From Ligustrum vulgare (lineage: Eukaryota; Streptophyta; Magnoliopsida; Lamiales; Oleaceae), in contig OY743169.1 of NCBI GenBank assembly GCA_963555705.1, positions 45,620,124 through 45,684,123 of the forward strand: a DNA stretch of 64,000 nt, given 5' to 3'. Of this stretch, positions 43,309-54,379 are shown one piece after another. A model generated the notes under the pieces. That model was not told where the DNA came from and did not search any database. It worked only from the letters and a program-made list of their open reading frames with translations. The stretch's first letter is position 1; the number at the start of each line of letters is the position of its first letter. The position numbers were made by a program, and so were the translations under genes.

Positions 43309-43320
43309 TGGTATCAGAGA
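43309..43320 (+). other. Primer binding site of the gypsy element
   Basis: TGGTATCAGAGA, two bases after the LTR; the last base differs from the usual C. Confidence 0.85.
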
Positions 43321-43876
43321 TTAGGCTCCAAAAATCAAGGTTATATCTTGTTTTTGTTTTTTCTTGAGTTTCTTATTCTTGTTCTTCGTGTTCTTCCAGC
43401 TTTGAGTCTTTAATCCAGAAAAGTGTCACAAAAAATTCAATAGTCGTTATTTCCTTCGTTTGTTATCCAAATTAAATTTCGTTTGTTGCGTCTTTCTCGT
43501 AGTTGAATTTCCGAGAATAAAAAAAAAAAAACGAAAATTCGCAGTCCAATTAAAATAGTTGATATTTGATTTCAAAAAATACTTTCATGAAGCAATCTTT
43601 AGTTTCCATAAAAAGTGTCAAGTCCCTTATAGAGTCAAATTCAGTTCTCTAAAGGTCTTCTTTGAGTTTTCCAAAAAATTCATTACTTCTCACTCATATT
43701 CGATTTGAAGCAATCGGGTTTAAACTTGTTTGAGTTCGGGTTCGTTCTTTAAAGCAATTGGGGTGAAAGCTATTGAGTGGAAAAAGGCAGAGTGGTGAGA
43801 TCAATAGAGGGTAAAAGCCAAATTTGAGTGAAACACCAGCGAAATACACGTGAGGCATATAATATTTAGTTTTAGG

Positions 43877-44167
43877 ATGTCTGAACAATCTGCTACTACA
43901 AAAAACAACGATCGAGTCCACATGACGGAAGAGATGGTACAACGGTTTGAGCGGCTGTTTGGAGATGTGCTAGGCAGGTTAGAAAGGCTTGAGCAACCTC
44001 GGAAAGTGCCTAATGCCCGTAGGCAAGGTGGGCAAGGTCGTAGAGTAGAGGGGGTTGATGAGAATGAAGAAGTTAGTGATTTTGACGATGGGGCAATTGT
44101 TGATAGAGTAGTTAGGCATGGAAGAAGGGATAGAGATCTTGATGGCGATAGAATGGTGGTAGTATGA
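43877..44167 (+). CDS. Gag N-terminus of the gypsy element, separated by a frameshift
   Basis: The 96-residue frame starts [20 protein letters not shown] and has a predicted amphipathic helix ([20 protein letters not shown]) and a basic/acidic linker. It ends at a TGA that overlaps the ATG of the next frame (44164). In related elements gag reads continuously into KMTIPSFKG, so I take the frame change near 44150 as a mutation rather than a regulated overlap, without proof. Confidence 0.7.
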   Translation: MSEQSATTKNNDRVHMTEEMVQRFERLFGDVLGRLERLEQPRKVPNARRQGGQGRRVEGVDENEEVSDFDDGAIVDRVVRHGRRDRDLDGDRMVVV

Positions 44168-46107
44168 GCAACATCAAAATGACAATTCCGTCATTCAAGG
44201 GTAGGAGTGATCCGGAAGCATACTTAGAATGGGAGAAGAAGATGGAATTAATTTTTAATTGCTACACTTATTCGGAAGAAAAAAAGGTTAAGGTAGCTGT
44301 ACTTGAATTCTCCGATTACGCTACTACTTGGTGGGATCAATTGGTGACTTCTAGGAGGAGGAATCGCGAGAGGTCCGTTAGTACTTGGGATGAATTAAAA
44401 GCTATCATGAGAAAGAGGTTCGTTCCTAGTCATTACCATCGGGAGCTGCATCAAAAATTACAAAGTCTCTACCAAGGATCAAAAAGTGTGGAGGATTATC
44501 ATAAGGAGATGGAGATGTTGATGATTAGAGCTAATGTAGAAGAGGATAGGGAGGCTACGATGGCTCGATTTTTGAATGGATTGAATAGGGATATAGCTAA
44601 TGTGGTTGAACTACAGCATTACTTGGAGATGGAGGATATGTTGCACATGGCTATAAAGGTGGAGAAACAATTGAAGAAAAAGGGAATAGCAAGGTATCAA
44701 TCGGGTTCTAATTCTTCTTGGAAGCCGAAGTGGGAAAGTAAAGGAGATGGGGCTGTTTCTAAGGGAAAATTTGAAGCATCAAAAGGAAAGTTTGAGGCAC
44801 CAAAAGGGAAGGAGGAACAAGTTAGTAAATTCGTACCTAAAGGGGAGCCGCAACCATCTAGGAGCAGAGACATTCAATGTTTCAAATGCTTGGGGAGAGG
44901 ACATGTGGCATCTCAATGTCCTAATAGGCGAGTGGTCCTTTTACGAAAGGATGGAACTATGGAGAGTGATAGTGAGGAAGAGGATTCTAGCGATATGCTA
45001 GCATTGGAGGAAGTATGTGATGATGAGGATGTGTTGTCCGGGGAGCATGGCGAGTTGTTAGTGGCAAGGCGAGCCCTTAGTGCTCAAATCCACACGGATG
45101 ATTTGGAACAACAACGGGAGAACATATTCCATACACGATGTCGCGTTAATGACAAGGTATGTAGTATGATTATTGATGGTGGTAGTTGCACTAACGTCGC
45201 TAGTACTATACTTGTTGAAAAATTAGGATTACCTTTGTTAAAACATCCTAAACCTTATAGGCTTCAATGGTTAAATGATAGTGGTGAAATTAAGGTGAAT
45301 AGGAGGGTGTTGGTAAGTTTTTCTATTGGTAGCTATGTGGATGAAGTTATGTGTGATGTGGTACCTATGCATGCCGGGCATATTTTGTTGAGTAGGCCTT
45401 GGCAATATGATAGGAAGGTCACGCATGATGGGTATAAAAATAGGTATAGCTTTATCAAAGGGGGAAAAACCATTACACTTGCACCATTGACACCATCACA
45501 AGTGTATGAAGATCAAATAAAACTGAAAAATGATGAAGAAAAAAGAGTAAAGGAAAATGAGAGAAAGAGAGTTGAGGCCACGACCTCAGAAAAAGGAGAG
45601 GAAAAGAGAGTTGGAGCCACGACTCCAGAAAAAGGAGAGGCGAGAGAAAAAAAGAGTGTTGGGGTACATACCTCAGAAAAAGGAGAGGGAGCGAAGAGTG
45701 TCAGAAAAGAAAGAAAAATGAGTTTCTACGCAAAAAGGAGTGAAATCAAAAAGGCATTCATGGAAGAACGACCGATGGTCCTTCTGCTGTACAAGGAATC
45801 ATTCCTTGCATTTGATGAAACTAACAAATCCCTCCCTAGTTTGGCTATTTCTTTATTGCAGGAATTTGACGATATATTTCCCGAAGACATACCTAGTGGG
45901 TTACCACCCATTCGAGGTATTGAACATCAAATTGATTTTGTACCTGGAGCAGTCATTCCGAACCGCCCCGCTTATCGAAGTAACCCCGAGGAGACGAAGG
46001 AGCTCCAAAGGCAAGTGGAGGACTTGATGAGCAAAGGGTATATAAGGGAAAGTATGAGTCCTTGTGCCGTCCCCGTATTACTTGTGCCGAAGAAGGACGG
46101 GACGTGA
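44164..46107 (+). CDS. Gag capsid, zinc knuckle, protease and start of RT
   Basis: The 647-residue frame holds the retrotransposon gag domain ([48 protein letters not shown]; residues about 7-150), the CCHC knuckle [15 protein letters not shown] (about 239-253), the aspartic protease with [13 protein letters not shown] (about 338), a repeated linker ([23 protein letters not shown]; about 470-515), and the RT N-terminus up to [11 protein letters not shown]. The next codon, normally Trp (KKDGTWRMCVD), is TGA at 46105-46107, a one-base G-to-A change. Pol continues in the same frame immediately after it. Confidence 0.93.
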   Translation: MSNIKMTIPSFKGRSDPEAYLEWEKKMELIFNCYTYSEEKKVKVAVLEFSDYATTWWDQLVTSRRRNRERSVSTWDELKAIMRKRFVPSHYHRELHQKLQSLYQGSKSVEDYHKEMEMLMIRANVEEDREATMARFLNGLNRDIANVVELQHYLEMEDMLHMAIKVEKQLKKKGIARYQSGSNSSWKPKWESKGDGAVSKGKFEASKGKFEAPKGKEEQVSKFVPKGEPQPSRSRDIQCFKCLGRGHVASQCPNRRVVLLRKDGTMESDSEEEDSSDMLALEEVCDDEDVLSGEHGELLVARRALSAQIHTDDLEQQRENIFHTRCRVNDKVCSMIIDGGSCTNVASTILVEKLGLPLLKHPKPYRLQWLNDSGEIKVNRRVLVSFSIGSYVDEVMCDVVPMHAGHILLSRPWQYDRKVTHDGYKNRYSFIKGGKTITLAPLTPSQVYEDQIKLKNDEEKRVKENERKRVEATTSEKGEEKRVGATTPEKGEAREKKSVGVHTSEKGEGAKSVRKERKMSFYAKRSEIKKAFMEERPMVLLLYKESFLAFDETNKSLPSLAISLLQEFDDIFPEDIPSGLPPIRGIEHQIDFVPGAVIPNRPAYRSNPEETKELQRQVEDLMSKGYIRESMSPCAVPVLLVPKKDGT

Positions 46108-48204
46108 AGAATGTGTGTTGATTGTAGAGTCACCAACAACATAACGGTAAAGTATCGTCATCCTATTCCTAGGTTAGATGATATGTTGGATGAATTGCAT
46201 GGCTCTAGCATAGTTAGTAAAATTGACCTTAAGAGTGGTTATCATCAAATTCGAATGAAAGAAGGAGATGAGTGGAAAACTGCTTTTAAAACTAAGTATG
46301 GACTATATGAATGGTTAGTAATGCCTTTTGGACTTACTAATGCACCTAGCACATTTATGCGTTTAATGAATCATGTTTTACGTGCATTTATAGGTAAATT
46401 CTTCGTAGTTTACTTCGATGATATCTTGATATATAGTAAAACTTTGAATGAGCATATGGAGCATGTTAGGTGTGTGCTTGTGGTTTTAAGACAAGAGCAA
46501 CTTTTTGCTAACTTTAAAAAGTGTGATTTTTGCATGGAAAAAGTTGTGTTTCTTGGTTATGTGGTTAGTGCTAAAGGGATAGAAGTAGATGAAGAGAAAG
46601 TCAAAGCTATTAAAGAGTGGCCAACACCTAAAAGCATAACTGAGGTTAGGAGTTTTCATGGCTTGGCTAGTTTTTATAGGCGCTTTGTTAAAAATTTTAG
46701 CACGATTGCCGCACCACTCACAGAAATTGTCAAAAAGAGTGTAGGGTTTAAATGGGGTGTAGAACAGAAGCATGCATTTGATACTATCAAAAATATGTTA
46801 TGTGAAGCACCGGTTTTATCACTTCCTAACTTTGACAAGGCTTTTGAGATTGAATGTGATGCCTTAGGGCTAGGCATTGGAGCTGTTTTAATGCAGGATC
46901 AAAGGCCAATCGCCTATTTTAGTGAAAAACTAAAAGGGGCTGCACTTAATTATCCCACATACGACAAGGAGTTATACTCACTTGTGCGCGCTTTGGAAAC
47001 ATGGCAACATTACTTGTGGCCACGGGAGTTCGTGATACACACTGATCATGAATCCTTGAAACATTTGAGGGGACAAGCTAAGCTAAGTAAGAGACATGCA
47101 AGGTGGGTAGAGTTCATCGAAACATTTCCCTATGTCATCCGGTACAAACAAGGTAAGGTGGCAGATGCATTGTCTCGAAGGTATGTTCTTCTAAATTCTT
47201 TAAATTCTAAATTACTTGGATTTGAATACATTAAGGACATGTATGTTAGTGATCCGGACTTTTCTATTATTTATGATTCATGTGGTAAAGGGGATGTGGA
47301 TAAATTCTTTAAACATGATGATTATTTATTCCGAGAAAATAAATTGTGTGTCCCTAGGTGTTCAATGAGGGAGTTACTTGTGAGGGAGGCCCATAGTGGA
47401 GGTCTAATGGGTCATTTTGGAATTAAAAAGACCATTGAAATCCTAAGTGAACATTTCTATTGGCCTAAAATGAAAATTGATGTGGTTCGGGTTTGTAATA
47501 GATGCATTACTTGTAAAAAGGCTAAGTCTAGGATTAAACCCCATGGATTATATATGCCTTTACCCGTCCCTAGTGAACCTTGGGTCGATATCGCTATGGA
47601 TTTTGTTTTAGGATTGCCTAGGACTAAGAAGGGTCGAGATTCTATTTTTGTGGTAGTAGATCGCTTTAGTAAAATGGCACATTTCATACCATGCCACAAA
47701 ACTGACGATGCTACAAACGTAACTGAAATTTTCTTTAGGGAAGTCGTGCGCTTACATGGGGTGCCTAAAAGTATTGTCTCGGATAGGGATGTTAAATTCC
47801 TTAGTCATTTTTGGAGAGTCTTGTGGAACAAATTAGGAACAAAACTACTTTTCTCTACAACTTGTCTCCCACAGACCGATGGACAGACCGAGGTAGTAAA
47901 TAGGACAATGATTCAATTGTTGCGCACGATAATCAATAAAAATCTGAAAAATTGGGAAGAGTGTTTACCATTTATTGAATTTGCATATAATAGGGCTATA
48001 CATTCTACTACTTCGTGTTCACCATTTGAAATTGTTTATGGTTTTAATCCGCTAACACCATTGGATTTAATTCCTTTACCTGTGAATGAACGTAGTAGTT
48101 TAGATGGCAAGAAAAAGGCTGAGATGGTTAAAGCACTCCATGACAAGGTGAGGTTGGCGATTAAAAAGAAAAATGAACATTATGCTTCGCAGGCTAACAA
48201 ATGA
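46108..48204 (+). CDS. RT, RNase H and integrase of the gypsy element
   Basis: Following the TGA, RT continues ([47 protein letters not shown], and the catalytic [11 protein letters not shown]). RNase H has [18 protein letters not shown] (usual D-A-S is D-A-L), [19 protein letters not shown] and [10 protein letters not shown]. Integrase has the zinc region ([32 protein letters not shown]) and the D,D,E core ([39 protein letters not shown]). A TGA at 48202-48204 interrupts the frame after QANK. Same frame as the preceding part. Confidence 0.93.
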   Translation, partial: RMCVDCRVTNNITVKYRHPIPRLDDMLDELHGSSIVSKIDLKSGYHQIRMKEGDEWKTAFKTKYGLYEWLVMPFGLTNAPSTFMRLMNHVLRAFIGKFFVVYFDDILIYSKTLNEHMEHVRCVLVVLRQEQLFANFKKCDFCMEKVVFLGYVVSAKGIEVDEEKVKAIKEWPTPKSITEVRSFHGLASFYRRFVKNFSTIAAPLTEIVKKSVGFKWGVEQKHAFDTIKNMLCEAPVLSLPNFDKAFEIECDALGLGIGAVLMQDQRPIAYFSEKLKGAALNYPTYDKELYSLVRALETWQHYLWPREFVIHTDHESLKHLRGQAKLSKRHARWVEFIETFPYVIRYKQGKVADALSRRYVLLNSLNSKLLGFEYIKDMYVSDPDFSIIYDSCGKGDVDKFFKHDDYLFRENKLCVPRCSMRELLVREAHSGGLMGHFGIKKTIEILSEHFYWPKMKIDVVRVCNRCITCKKAKSRIKPHGLYMPLPVPSEPWVDIAMDFVLGLPRTKKGRDSIFVVVDRFSKMAHFIPCHKTDDATNVTEIFFREVVRLHGVPKSIVSDRDVKFLSHFWRVLWNKLGTKLLFSTTCLPQTDGQTEVVNRTMIQLLRTIINKNLKNWEECLPFIEFAYNRAIHSTTSCSPFEIVYGFNPLTPLDLIPLPVNERSSLDGKKKAEMVKALHDKVRLAIKKKNEHYASQANK

Positions 48205-48715
48205 AGAAAGGGCATCATATTTGAACCCGGTGGCTGGGTTTGGGTACATTTGAGAAAGGAGCGGTTTCCAGAACAGCGCAAGTCAAAGTTACAACCGCGA
48301 GGGGATGGTCCATTCCAAGTGATCGAAAGGATAAAAAATAATGCCTATAAACTCGATCTTCCTGGTGAGTATAATGTTTCGGCATCATTTAATGTTTCTG
48401 ATCTATCTCCGTTTGATGCAGGTACAGATTCGAGGTCGAATCCTTTTGAAGAGGGGGGGGAATGATGTGATCCAGACCACGGATACAAGCCCGCACAAAG
48501 ATCCGTTGAAGATAAAAGGAGGACCGATGACTCGATTGCAGACAAAAAGGGCCAAGGAAGCAATGGACGAGTTAGTTCAAGAAACAATGGCCAAAACAAT
48601 GTTCGTGTCATCAAAAGAAGCAAGTTCCATGTTGGGGCCGAGCCAAAACGATGAGTGGATCAACCTTATTCATTGCGTCGAAGAAAGTGGTGCAGTTTCA
48701 ATGTTACGGCCGTAA
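48205..48715 (+). CDS. Integrase C-terminus, reading into the 3' LTR
   Basis: After the TGA the frame continues with [40 protein letters not shown] and [18 protein letters not shown] to [12 protein letters not shown], stopping at 48465 just inside the 3' LTR. In the next frame the protein would continue through the LTR ([40 protein letters not shown]) to a TAA at 48713-48715, which lies inside the first ACGGCCGTAA palindrome. One G more or less in the purine tract would join them. There is no canonical chromodomain. Confidence 0.7.
48448..48462 (+). other. Polypurine tract
   Basis: A run of purines with a long G tract directly before the 3' LTR; primes plus-strand synthesis. Confidence 0.85.
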
Positions 48716-49283
48716 CATACAAATCCTCACGGCCGTAAAGATTGAGTATCACGGCCGTAAAGGTTAACATCACGGCCATAAGGGAGTTGCTGCTTAAATT
48801 GAAGTTTGGACGTTTTGGACTTACGGCCGTAAGTCATATGTCACGACCGTAAGAGTAAGTCAGAAACAAGTTTACGGCCGTAAAAATGTATACACGGAAT
48901 TTTAGGTTATTTTTATTTCCTTATTTTTAGGTAGTTGTTTCCTTATTTAATTAGAAGTCTTAACCTAGTTTTTTACCCTATTTATAGGGATGTAATTTTC
49001 ATTATTCATAACGAACTTTGATATATTAATTGAGAGGCAAATTGCTTTCACATTCTTATTCTTTATTGAATAAAATCCGAACTTGCGAGTTAATTCTTGT
49101 TTGTTCAAATCTTGGGTGAGATTTATCTTCTTTGTGATCAAGAGGTCAACATATCAATTGATTGTGTTGGTTGCTTGATTCAATTAATTTGAATCAATCT
49201 CTAAATCGTGGTTCTTGGCGTTCTTGGGTCGATTCCAATAATTTGTGGGTTGCGTAGCTACAATTGCTACGTGGTTTGCATCA
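48463..49283 (+). repeat. 3' LTR of the gypsy element (821 bp) with seven palindromes
   Basis: Identical in layout to 42465-43306 but 21 bp shorter, fully explained by loss of one spacer-plus-palindrome unit. Some palindromes have changed by C-to-T/G-to-A (ACGGCCAT, ACGACCGT), while ACGGTCGT of the 5' LTR is intact here. Confidence 0.93.
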
Positions 49284-49926
49284 TGACATGTCTAACATGT
49301 TTTGGAAGTTTGCCTCGAATTGCAACCGGTAACAAGTGTTGCATTAAGACATGACAATCATGAGACTTCATGCCAACCAATTTCAGGTCCTTCATCGACC
49401 CAAGACTTTTGATGTTTGAAGAGTATCCGATGGAACCTTAATAGCATGCAAGCACTCACAAAAACTTGTTTTTTCTTTTCTAGACAAAGTATAGCAAGAT
49501 GGGGGTAAATAAGTACGTTTTCTGACTCTTGCGGTGCTAACTGATCCCGTATCCCCATTTCTACCATGTCCTTCCTGACTTTGATACAATCTTTCGTCTT
49601 TCCTTGAATGTTCAATAATGTCCCAATGATGCTATCACATACATTTTTATCCATGTGCATTACATCAAGACAATGTCTTGTTGATAAATGTTGCCAATAA
49701 GGTAGATCCCAGAATATGGACCTCTTCTTCCAAATACTCTTCTGAGGAGGCTTAAAAGGTTTTCCAAACAAAATATCAATATTTTTAACTCGTTCATATA
49801 CCTCACCTCCTGTTAACGGAAAGCAAGCTGCTCGAGCCTCGATTTTTCCATTGAATGACTTTTTCTTCTTTCGATAAGGATGGTCAGCAGGGAGAAATCT
49901 TCTATAAGGATCTACTGAAACAACAG
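49284..49926 (-). pseudogene. CACTA TNP2-type transposase, central part
   Basis: The minus strand from 49926 encodes VDPYRRFLPADHPYRKKKKS, the KRSIFWDLPYWQHLSTRHCL and DVMHMDKNVCDSIIGTLLNI motif of TNP2, GKTKDCIKVRKDMVEMGI, and (after a frame change around 49450) SHDCHVLMQ and LLPVAIRG, right up to the gypsy insertion point. The N-terminal catalytic part is missing: sequence upstream of a TTTCAG at 49926 is unrelated, either a lost exon or a truncation. Confidence 0.85.
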
Positions 49927-50600
49927 TAATACCCCTAATTATGTCCTATTGGAATTGATGTCCAAGCCTAATTAATTGGGTTGAATTTGAGTTTCTAGTA
50001 GAATAAGATTAAATAATATGATTAATTAATTCAAACTCATTAATTAACCTTATTATTATTATTATTTAGGTTGAGGTTTCCAATGCTCAACTATAAATAC
50101 AAAGCTTATGTTTAGTATTTGCGAGCGAAACAATTAGAAGAATTGGTGTGTGACTTTTATTGTCTTGCTAGTACAAGAAATAAAAGTGAGAATCTTTAAT
50201 TATTCCAAACTTCATCTTCAATTGTTCGTGGTTGCAGAGTCCAAAAATTCGTTGATTACTGTTGGAGATGGGACAATTGGACAATTGTGGTACTTTCATT
50301 GTACTTCCTATTTATGGTGTTTATCAAAATATAATTTTTATCATAAATTTTATCTAAGTGGAAGGACTATTCGAGTTCTTGGTTTTGAATCGGTTAATTT
50401 TGTAGTGCAAGTTTGATTCGAAACCTAATGTTATTGTTTGAACCTACTTTATTATTAGTCATAATTTGATACAATATTTTGATGAAATCAATAGTTGATT
50501 ATACTTATTTTTTGTTTCTACTTTTTCAAGAAAGTTGATTTTCTTTTTCCCAATCTGATTTTGGAAAGAAATTTTAATTTTGGTAAAAAAATTAGATGAA
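49927..50600 (+). repeat. Possible copia-like LTR
   Basis: Non-coding, with a TATA-like ctataaatacaaag at about 50089-50102 and phrases (ttattgtcttgctagtacaa) like a copia LTR. It replaces CACTA sequence abruptly at 49926. I could not define ends or a target duplication. Confidence 0.3.
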
Positions 50601-51850
50601 ATAACGGGTCAGAAGGAGGTGGAAAGCGAAAAATGCTGTAGCCAGCCTTAGCAACAAAAGCCTGCAACGACACACACTGTCAAGCTTTCGGTAGCGAACC
50701 TGGAACACCCATCCCTGGTGTGATACCAGCTTACATCTATGCTGTCAAAAGTAGCGACGAATGCCGCTACTGTACATTGCAGTAGCATCATCCTCACATG
50801 GCGATGTACTGCTATTGTTTGCAAGCGACGAAACGACGCCATATTGTTTTCGTAAGCAACACCGATGATAGTCGGTGCCTTTTAGGAAGGGTAGAATTCG
50901 ATTGGTTAATTTGGGGATGGGGGCCTCTTGTCCGATTTCTGAATTTAAAGGCTCATATTTTCAATTTCGAAAGAAGGTCAAGTTACAATTTTAAAGAGTG
51001 CCTATAATGCAATTTGTGAATCGTAGTGGTCCTTCTAGTAATTTCAATTTAAGGGCTTAAATCGCAAATTTTAAACAGGGGCATGTTTTATAATCTAGGA
51101 ACTAAAAAGAGACTTCTATAATTTTAATTAAAGTTGTGTCATGATGCAATCTTCAAAATCGAGGTTTTTAAGGCCCTGTTCTCTTTGCTGTTTTGAGGTT
51201 GTTTTCTGTTTTTATTTTTGAAAATACTAAAAACTTGTTCTCTTTATCATTTTTGAAAACACATTTTGGAAAAAAAAAAAAAAAAAAAACTTGTACACAA
51301 AACGCAAAACAACCAAAACCTTGTTTTGGGATTTTTTTTTTTTTTTTCAAAAAAAGAATTATCCTAACTTTGAACTAAGCTTAAAATAATATTTATTTAT
51401 TTATTATTTTTTTGGGGAAAATTATCCTAGCTTGGAATTAAGCCTAAATAAAGTTTTTTTTTTTTTTTTTTTTTGAGAATTATCGTAACTTGGAATTAAG
51501 CCTAAAATAAAGTTTTATTGAATTCAATATCAACATTACAAAAAAAATTAAGTGAGAATTCTTGTTATTATATTTCAAAAATGTCTTGATAAATGAACTC
51601 TGATGGTTTTGAAAGAACTTGCATTTTCTGGATTTTAATAGAACTAGAGTTTCCTCAAATCCCAAACCTGACCAAGCTGTGTTAATATAGACTCTTAGTG
51701 CTCACATTAGTGTGTTACAAGTAACCATGTTTTCAGTGTATTATGAAAGAAAATTTGAGTTTAAGTCAGTAGTATTCTGCAAGCAAATTAATTAAAAATA
51801 GTTGAAGTAGTATTCTGCAAAATTTCAAACAGAACGTATATTTCAGCTTT
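50601..51850. other. Non-coding region with an unexplained GC-richer patch and tandem T-rich units
   Basis: 50600-50880 is GC-richer and has recurring gtagcga/gctactg words; no coding family recognised. 50900-51110 has quasi-periodic leader-style phrases. 51200-51360 has long A and T tracts with partial complementarity. Confidence 0.4.
51357..51530 (+). repeat. Three-copy tandem repeat, period about 60-65 bp
   Basis: Units starting aattatcctaactttgaac (51357), attatcctagcttggaatt (51421) and attatcgtaacttggaatt (51479) each end in a T-tract of different length. Confidence 0.7.
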
Positions 51851-53241
51851 TCAAGTCTTGGAATAAAAACTCTCTCCTACATTGCTTCCACACATGATTG
51901 TAGCTTCAACAACATGAAGACCAAGTTTTATAATAATGAGCCCTATTCCATTACACAAACCTACAGAATGGTCAATGTTTCTTAGAAGCATCACGGGGAC
52001 AACGACCTTTAGCATCAACTCATGAGCCAGCACACCCGAACTCTTTATAGAATTACGAAATTTCGTAGAATGAATATCTTCAAAAAAACCATTACTAATT
52101 TCTAACCTGCACAAAGAATCTGAACTCAAATAAGACCTACCTTCAGCCAGATTGATAGAAACCATGTAATCGTTTATGTTTTGCACAAGATCAAGTGTTG
52201 GGGCAAGTATAGCTCTCCTATGCAAACACGACACATCATCATTCTTGTCAGTAAATGATAGATATGTACTTTCGACAATGGATTTCATGGGATTATCAAA
52301 CACATCTACCAACAGGTCATTTGGCACCTCTATTCTTGCATGACCATCATTATCACCCCCAAACGTTCCGACTCCGCTACTCAAAATCCATTCAAAGAAT
52401 TCCTTCAACTTCGTACCAAAGTCATCGTAGCCAAGATTTTGGAGTCTCATATTTTTCGTCAATCTTAATACCTTGCAATATGTCCATAAATATGACAAAT
52501 TGATGGTTGCCAGTACAATGTCTTGCATACTTCCTTTAGGAATAACTGGTAGAATTTAATAGAAATCTCCACCTAATACAATTGTCTTTCCTCCAAAAGG
52601 TTGATTACAACTTAGGGGATTCTCAATTCTTATTATGTTGCGTAAAGTTCTGTCCAGTGATTCAAAACAATGTCTGTGCATCATTGGTGCCTCATCCCAA
52701 ATTATAAACTTTGCCTTTACCATAAGCTCTGCAAGGTCACTACCCTGGAAAATATTACATGTTGAGTCTTCATTACTGTTCAAGGGGATTAAAAATCTCG
52801 AGTACGCCATTCTACCACTAGGCAGTAGAAGAAAAGTATTCCACTTGATGCAACATTCAACACTATTTCATTCTTTGACCACAAGGCAGCTGATAGAGTA
52901 TTCCACACAATTTTTTTTCCAGTTCCTCCACAACCATATACAAAATATATACCTCCCTTCACAGAATAAACAGAATACATGATAGTTTTGTAGACACTTC
53001 TTTGTTCATCAGTCATCATTTGCAATAGTTTCTTGTGTTCTTCAACCAACGATAAATTGTCATATCTCAACTCATCGTATATAAGTATATCAACAATAAT
53101 TGATGTATCACAATCATCGGGATAAGGCATGGCACGAAAATCACGCAAACTCTTTCCTCTACTTTGCAAAATCTTTTCAATCTCCAAAAGAGTAAAATTT
53201 TGAATTTCTTCATCTGTCAATTGCAGTTCTGATTGACACAC
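51851..53241 (-). pseudogene. Helitron helicase domain (PIF1 type), decayed
   Basis: In minus order: TDEQRSVYKTIMYSV, the Walker A region VYGCGGTGKKI (family GGTGKT, so the key Thr is Lys), SSGI; then WDEAPMMHRHCFESLDRTLR and FGGKTIVLGGDF (Walker B region, 52556-52740); then LTKNMRL, a GHARIEVPNDLLV-like region, RRAILAPTLDLVQNINDYM, LMLKVVVPVMLLRN and NGIGLIIIKL to 51851. Frame changes near 52800 and 52540 split it. The helicase unwinds DNA during rolling-circle transposition; this copy is inactive. Confidence 0.85.
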
Positions 53242-53574
53242 AAAGATTACACATACTGAGAAACAATGCTTAGATTAAAAGATCACTAATAAATAATAAC
53301 CTCTTTTAGTGTTATAAACGAAAATTAGTAAATACAAAATTATGAAATCAATGATACAATGTCAACAAATATGAACTGGATGTCACATAGGAACTTGAAT
53401 TACCTTAGTGCCCTAAGATTCATTTCCACATGTAGAGTATGTCATCATAAAAATAATGTCAAGTGACTTGCCCAACGAACTCTAGTCTAGGAAGAGATTC
53501 AGAAAGTAACAATGTTGCAAATAGACTCCTCAAAGAATGGGCTGATCCCCAATGGCTAGCTTCAGTTATGCTTT

Positions 53575-54379
53575 CTACATCTCTTTGTCATCATCCAGCA
53601 AACCAAGAGCATAGCAAGCGTCTTTGAAATATGTGGACTGCACTCCATCCAGACACATAATTTCTTCATATGATGTAGGCCCTCGAACCACGTTCAATAA
53701 AGTACATAAATAATACATTTCCCTTTGTCCGAGAGCCACATAAAAATACGTCCAATTGAGAATCCCCGCTTTCTCGGTTGCCATTCCCTTTTATCTGCTT
53801 TCCACACAAATTTTGTTGGAAATTCTTAATATGTCAAGTTTCTAGCATCTAATTATTTCTTATTTGCATCCATCCATGCAGTAAACATTCTTTGTCTGGC
53901 CGTATCTCGATTCCAAACATCTTCAATTTGGTCATTATCATTAAAAAATATGCACTGCTCATCAGAGAGGTGGAAAGACAATCGTTCAACGGGAGTTTCC
54001 CTAATGTGTATATCGTACCCAAATAGATGCCAAGCAGCCTCACATGGCGAGATGTATATGCAATCTAAGTACATTTTAATCTCATCCACTTTATCTTTAC
54101 CTCCATCATTATTAGTGTTGTTATAAAATTTGTTGTTACTCGATCGTGCCCTTTGTTAACATACTTGAAAAGATATTTAATGGATCGATATTGATTGCAC
54201 CATGCAACGTTGATATAAAAAACATATTTCATAACCAGATGACGATTGTGAGGAACAACGTATTTGTTATCAAGCTCTATACCATTCTTGTTCACAGTTC
54301 TTCCATTGTCACGATGTCTGTACACAGGATATCCAGTATCATCAATAACTATACATTAGGTAAATATTTTTGGGTAACG
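53575..54379 (-). pseudogene. Helitron Rep-helicase linker region
   Basis: Pieces from right to left are GYPVYRHRDNGRTVNKNGIE, NKYVVPHNRHLVMKYVFYIN and SIKYLFKYVNKGHDRVTTNF (54065-54350); DEIKMYLDCIYISPCEAAWH and LFGYDIHIRETPVERLSFHL (53853-54089); and [20 protein letters not shown] with YFKDACYALGLLDDDKEM (53575-53720). These are conserved parts of plant Helitron proteins between the Rep and helicase domains. Non-coding gaps and frame changes separate them. Confidence 0.85.

Larger units (their letters stand above)
42460..49288 (+). mobile_element. Full-length, young chromovirus-type gypsy element, TSD TGACA
   Basis: A 6819-bp element (42465-49283) with two LTRs, a TGGTATCAGAGA primer site, gag, protease, RT, RNase H, integrase and a purine tract is flanked by TGACA on both sides (42460-42464 and 49284-49288). 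By eye the LTRs differ at about eight single bases plus one 21-bp deletion, roughly 1 percent, so the insertion is recent. RT and integrase wording resembles the CRM/Reina side of the chromoviruses. It has a gag frameshift, two in-frame TGA codons and a shift at the purine tract, so this copy is probably inactive. Confidence 0.93.
40061..49926 (-). mobile_element. CACTA (En/Spm-type) element remains, split by a gypsy insertion
   Basis: Minus-strand coding runs 49926 to 49284, is interrupted by the 42465-49283 gypsy element, resumes at 42464, and continues to about 40080. Removing the insertion and one copy of the TGACA duplication restores a collinear protein order (PVAIRGKLPKHVRH, then IIKLCFFFNAICSKVV). 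I did not find CACTA terminal repeats. Both ends look truncated: by a gypsy LTR at 40060 and by unrelated sequence beyond 49926. Confidence 0.8.
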
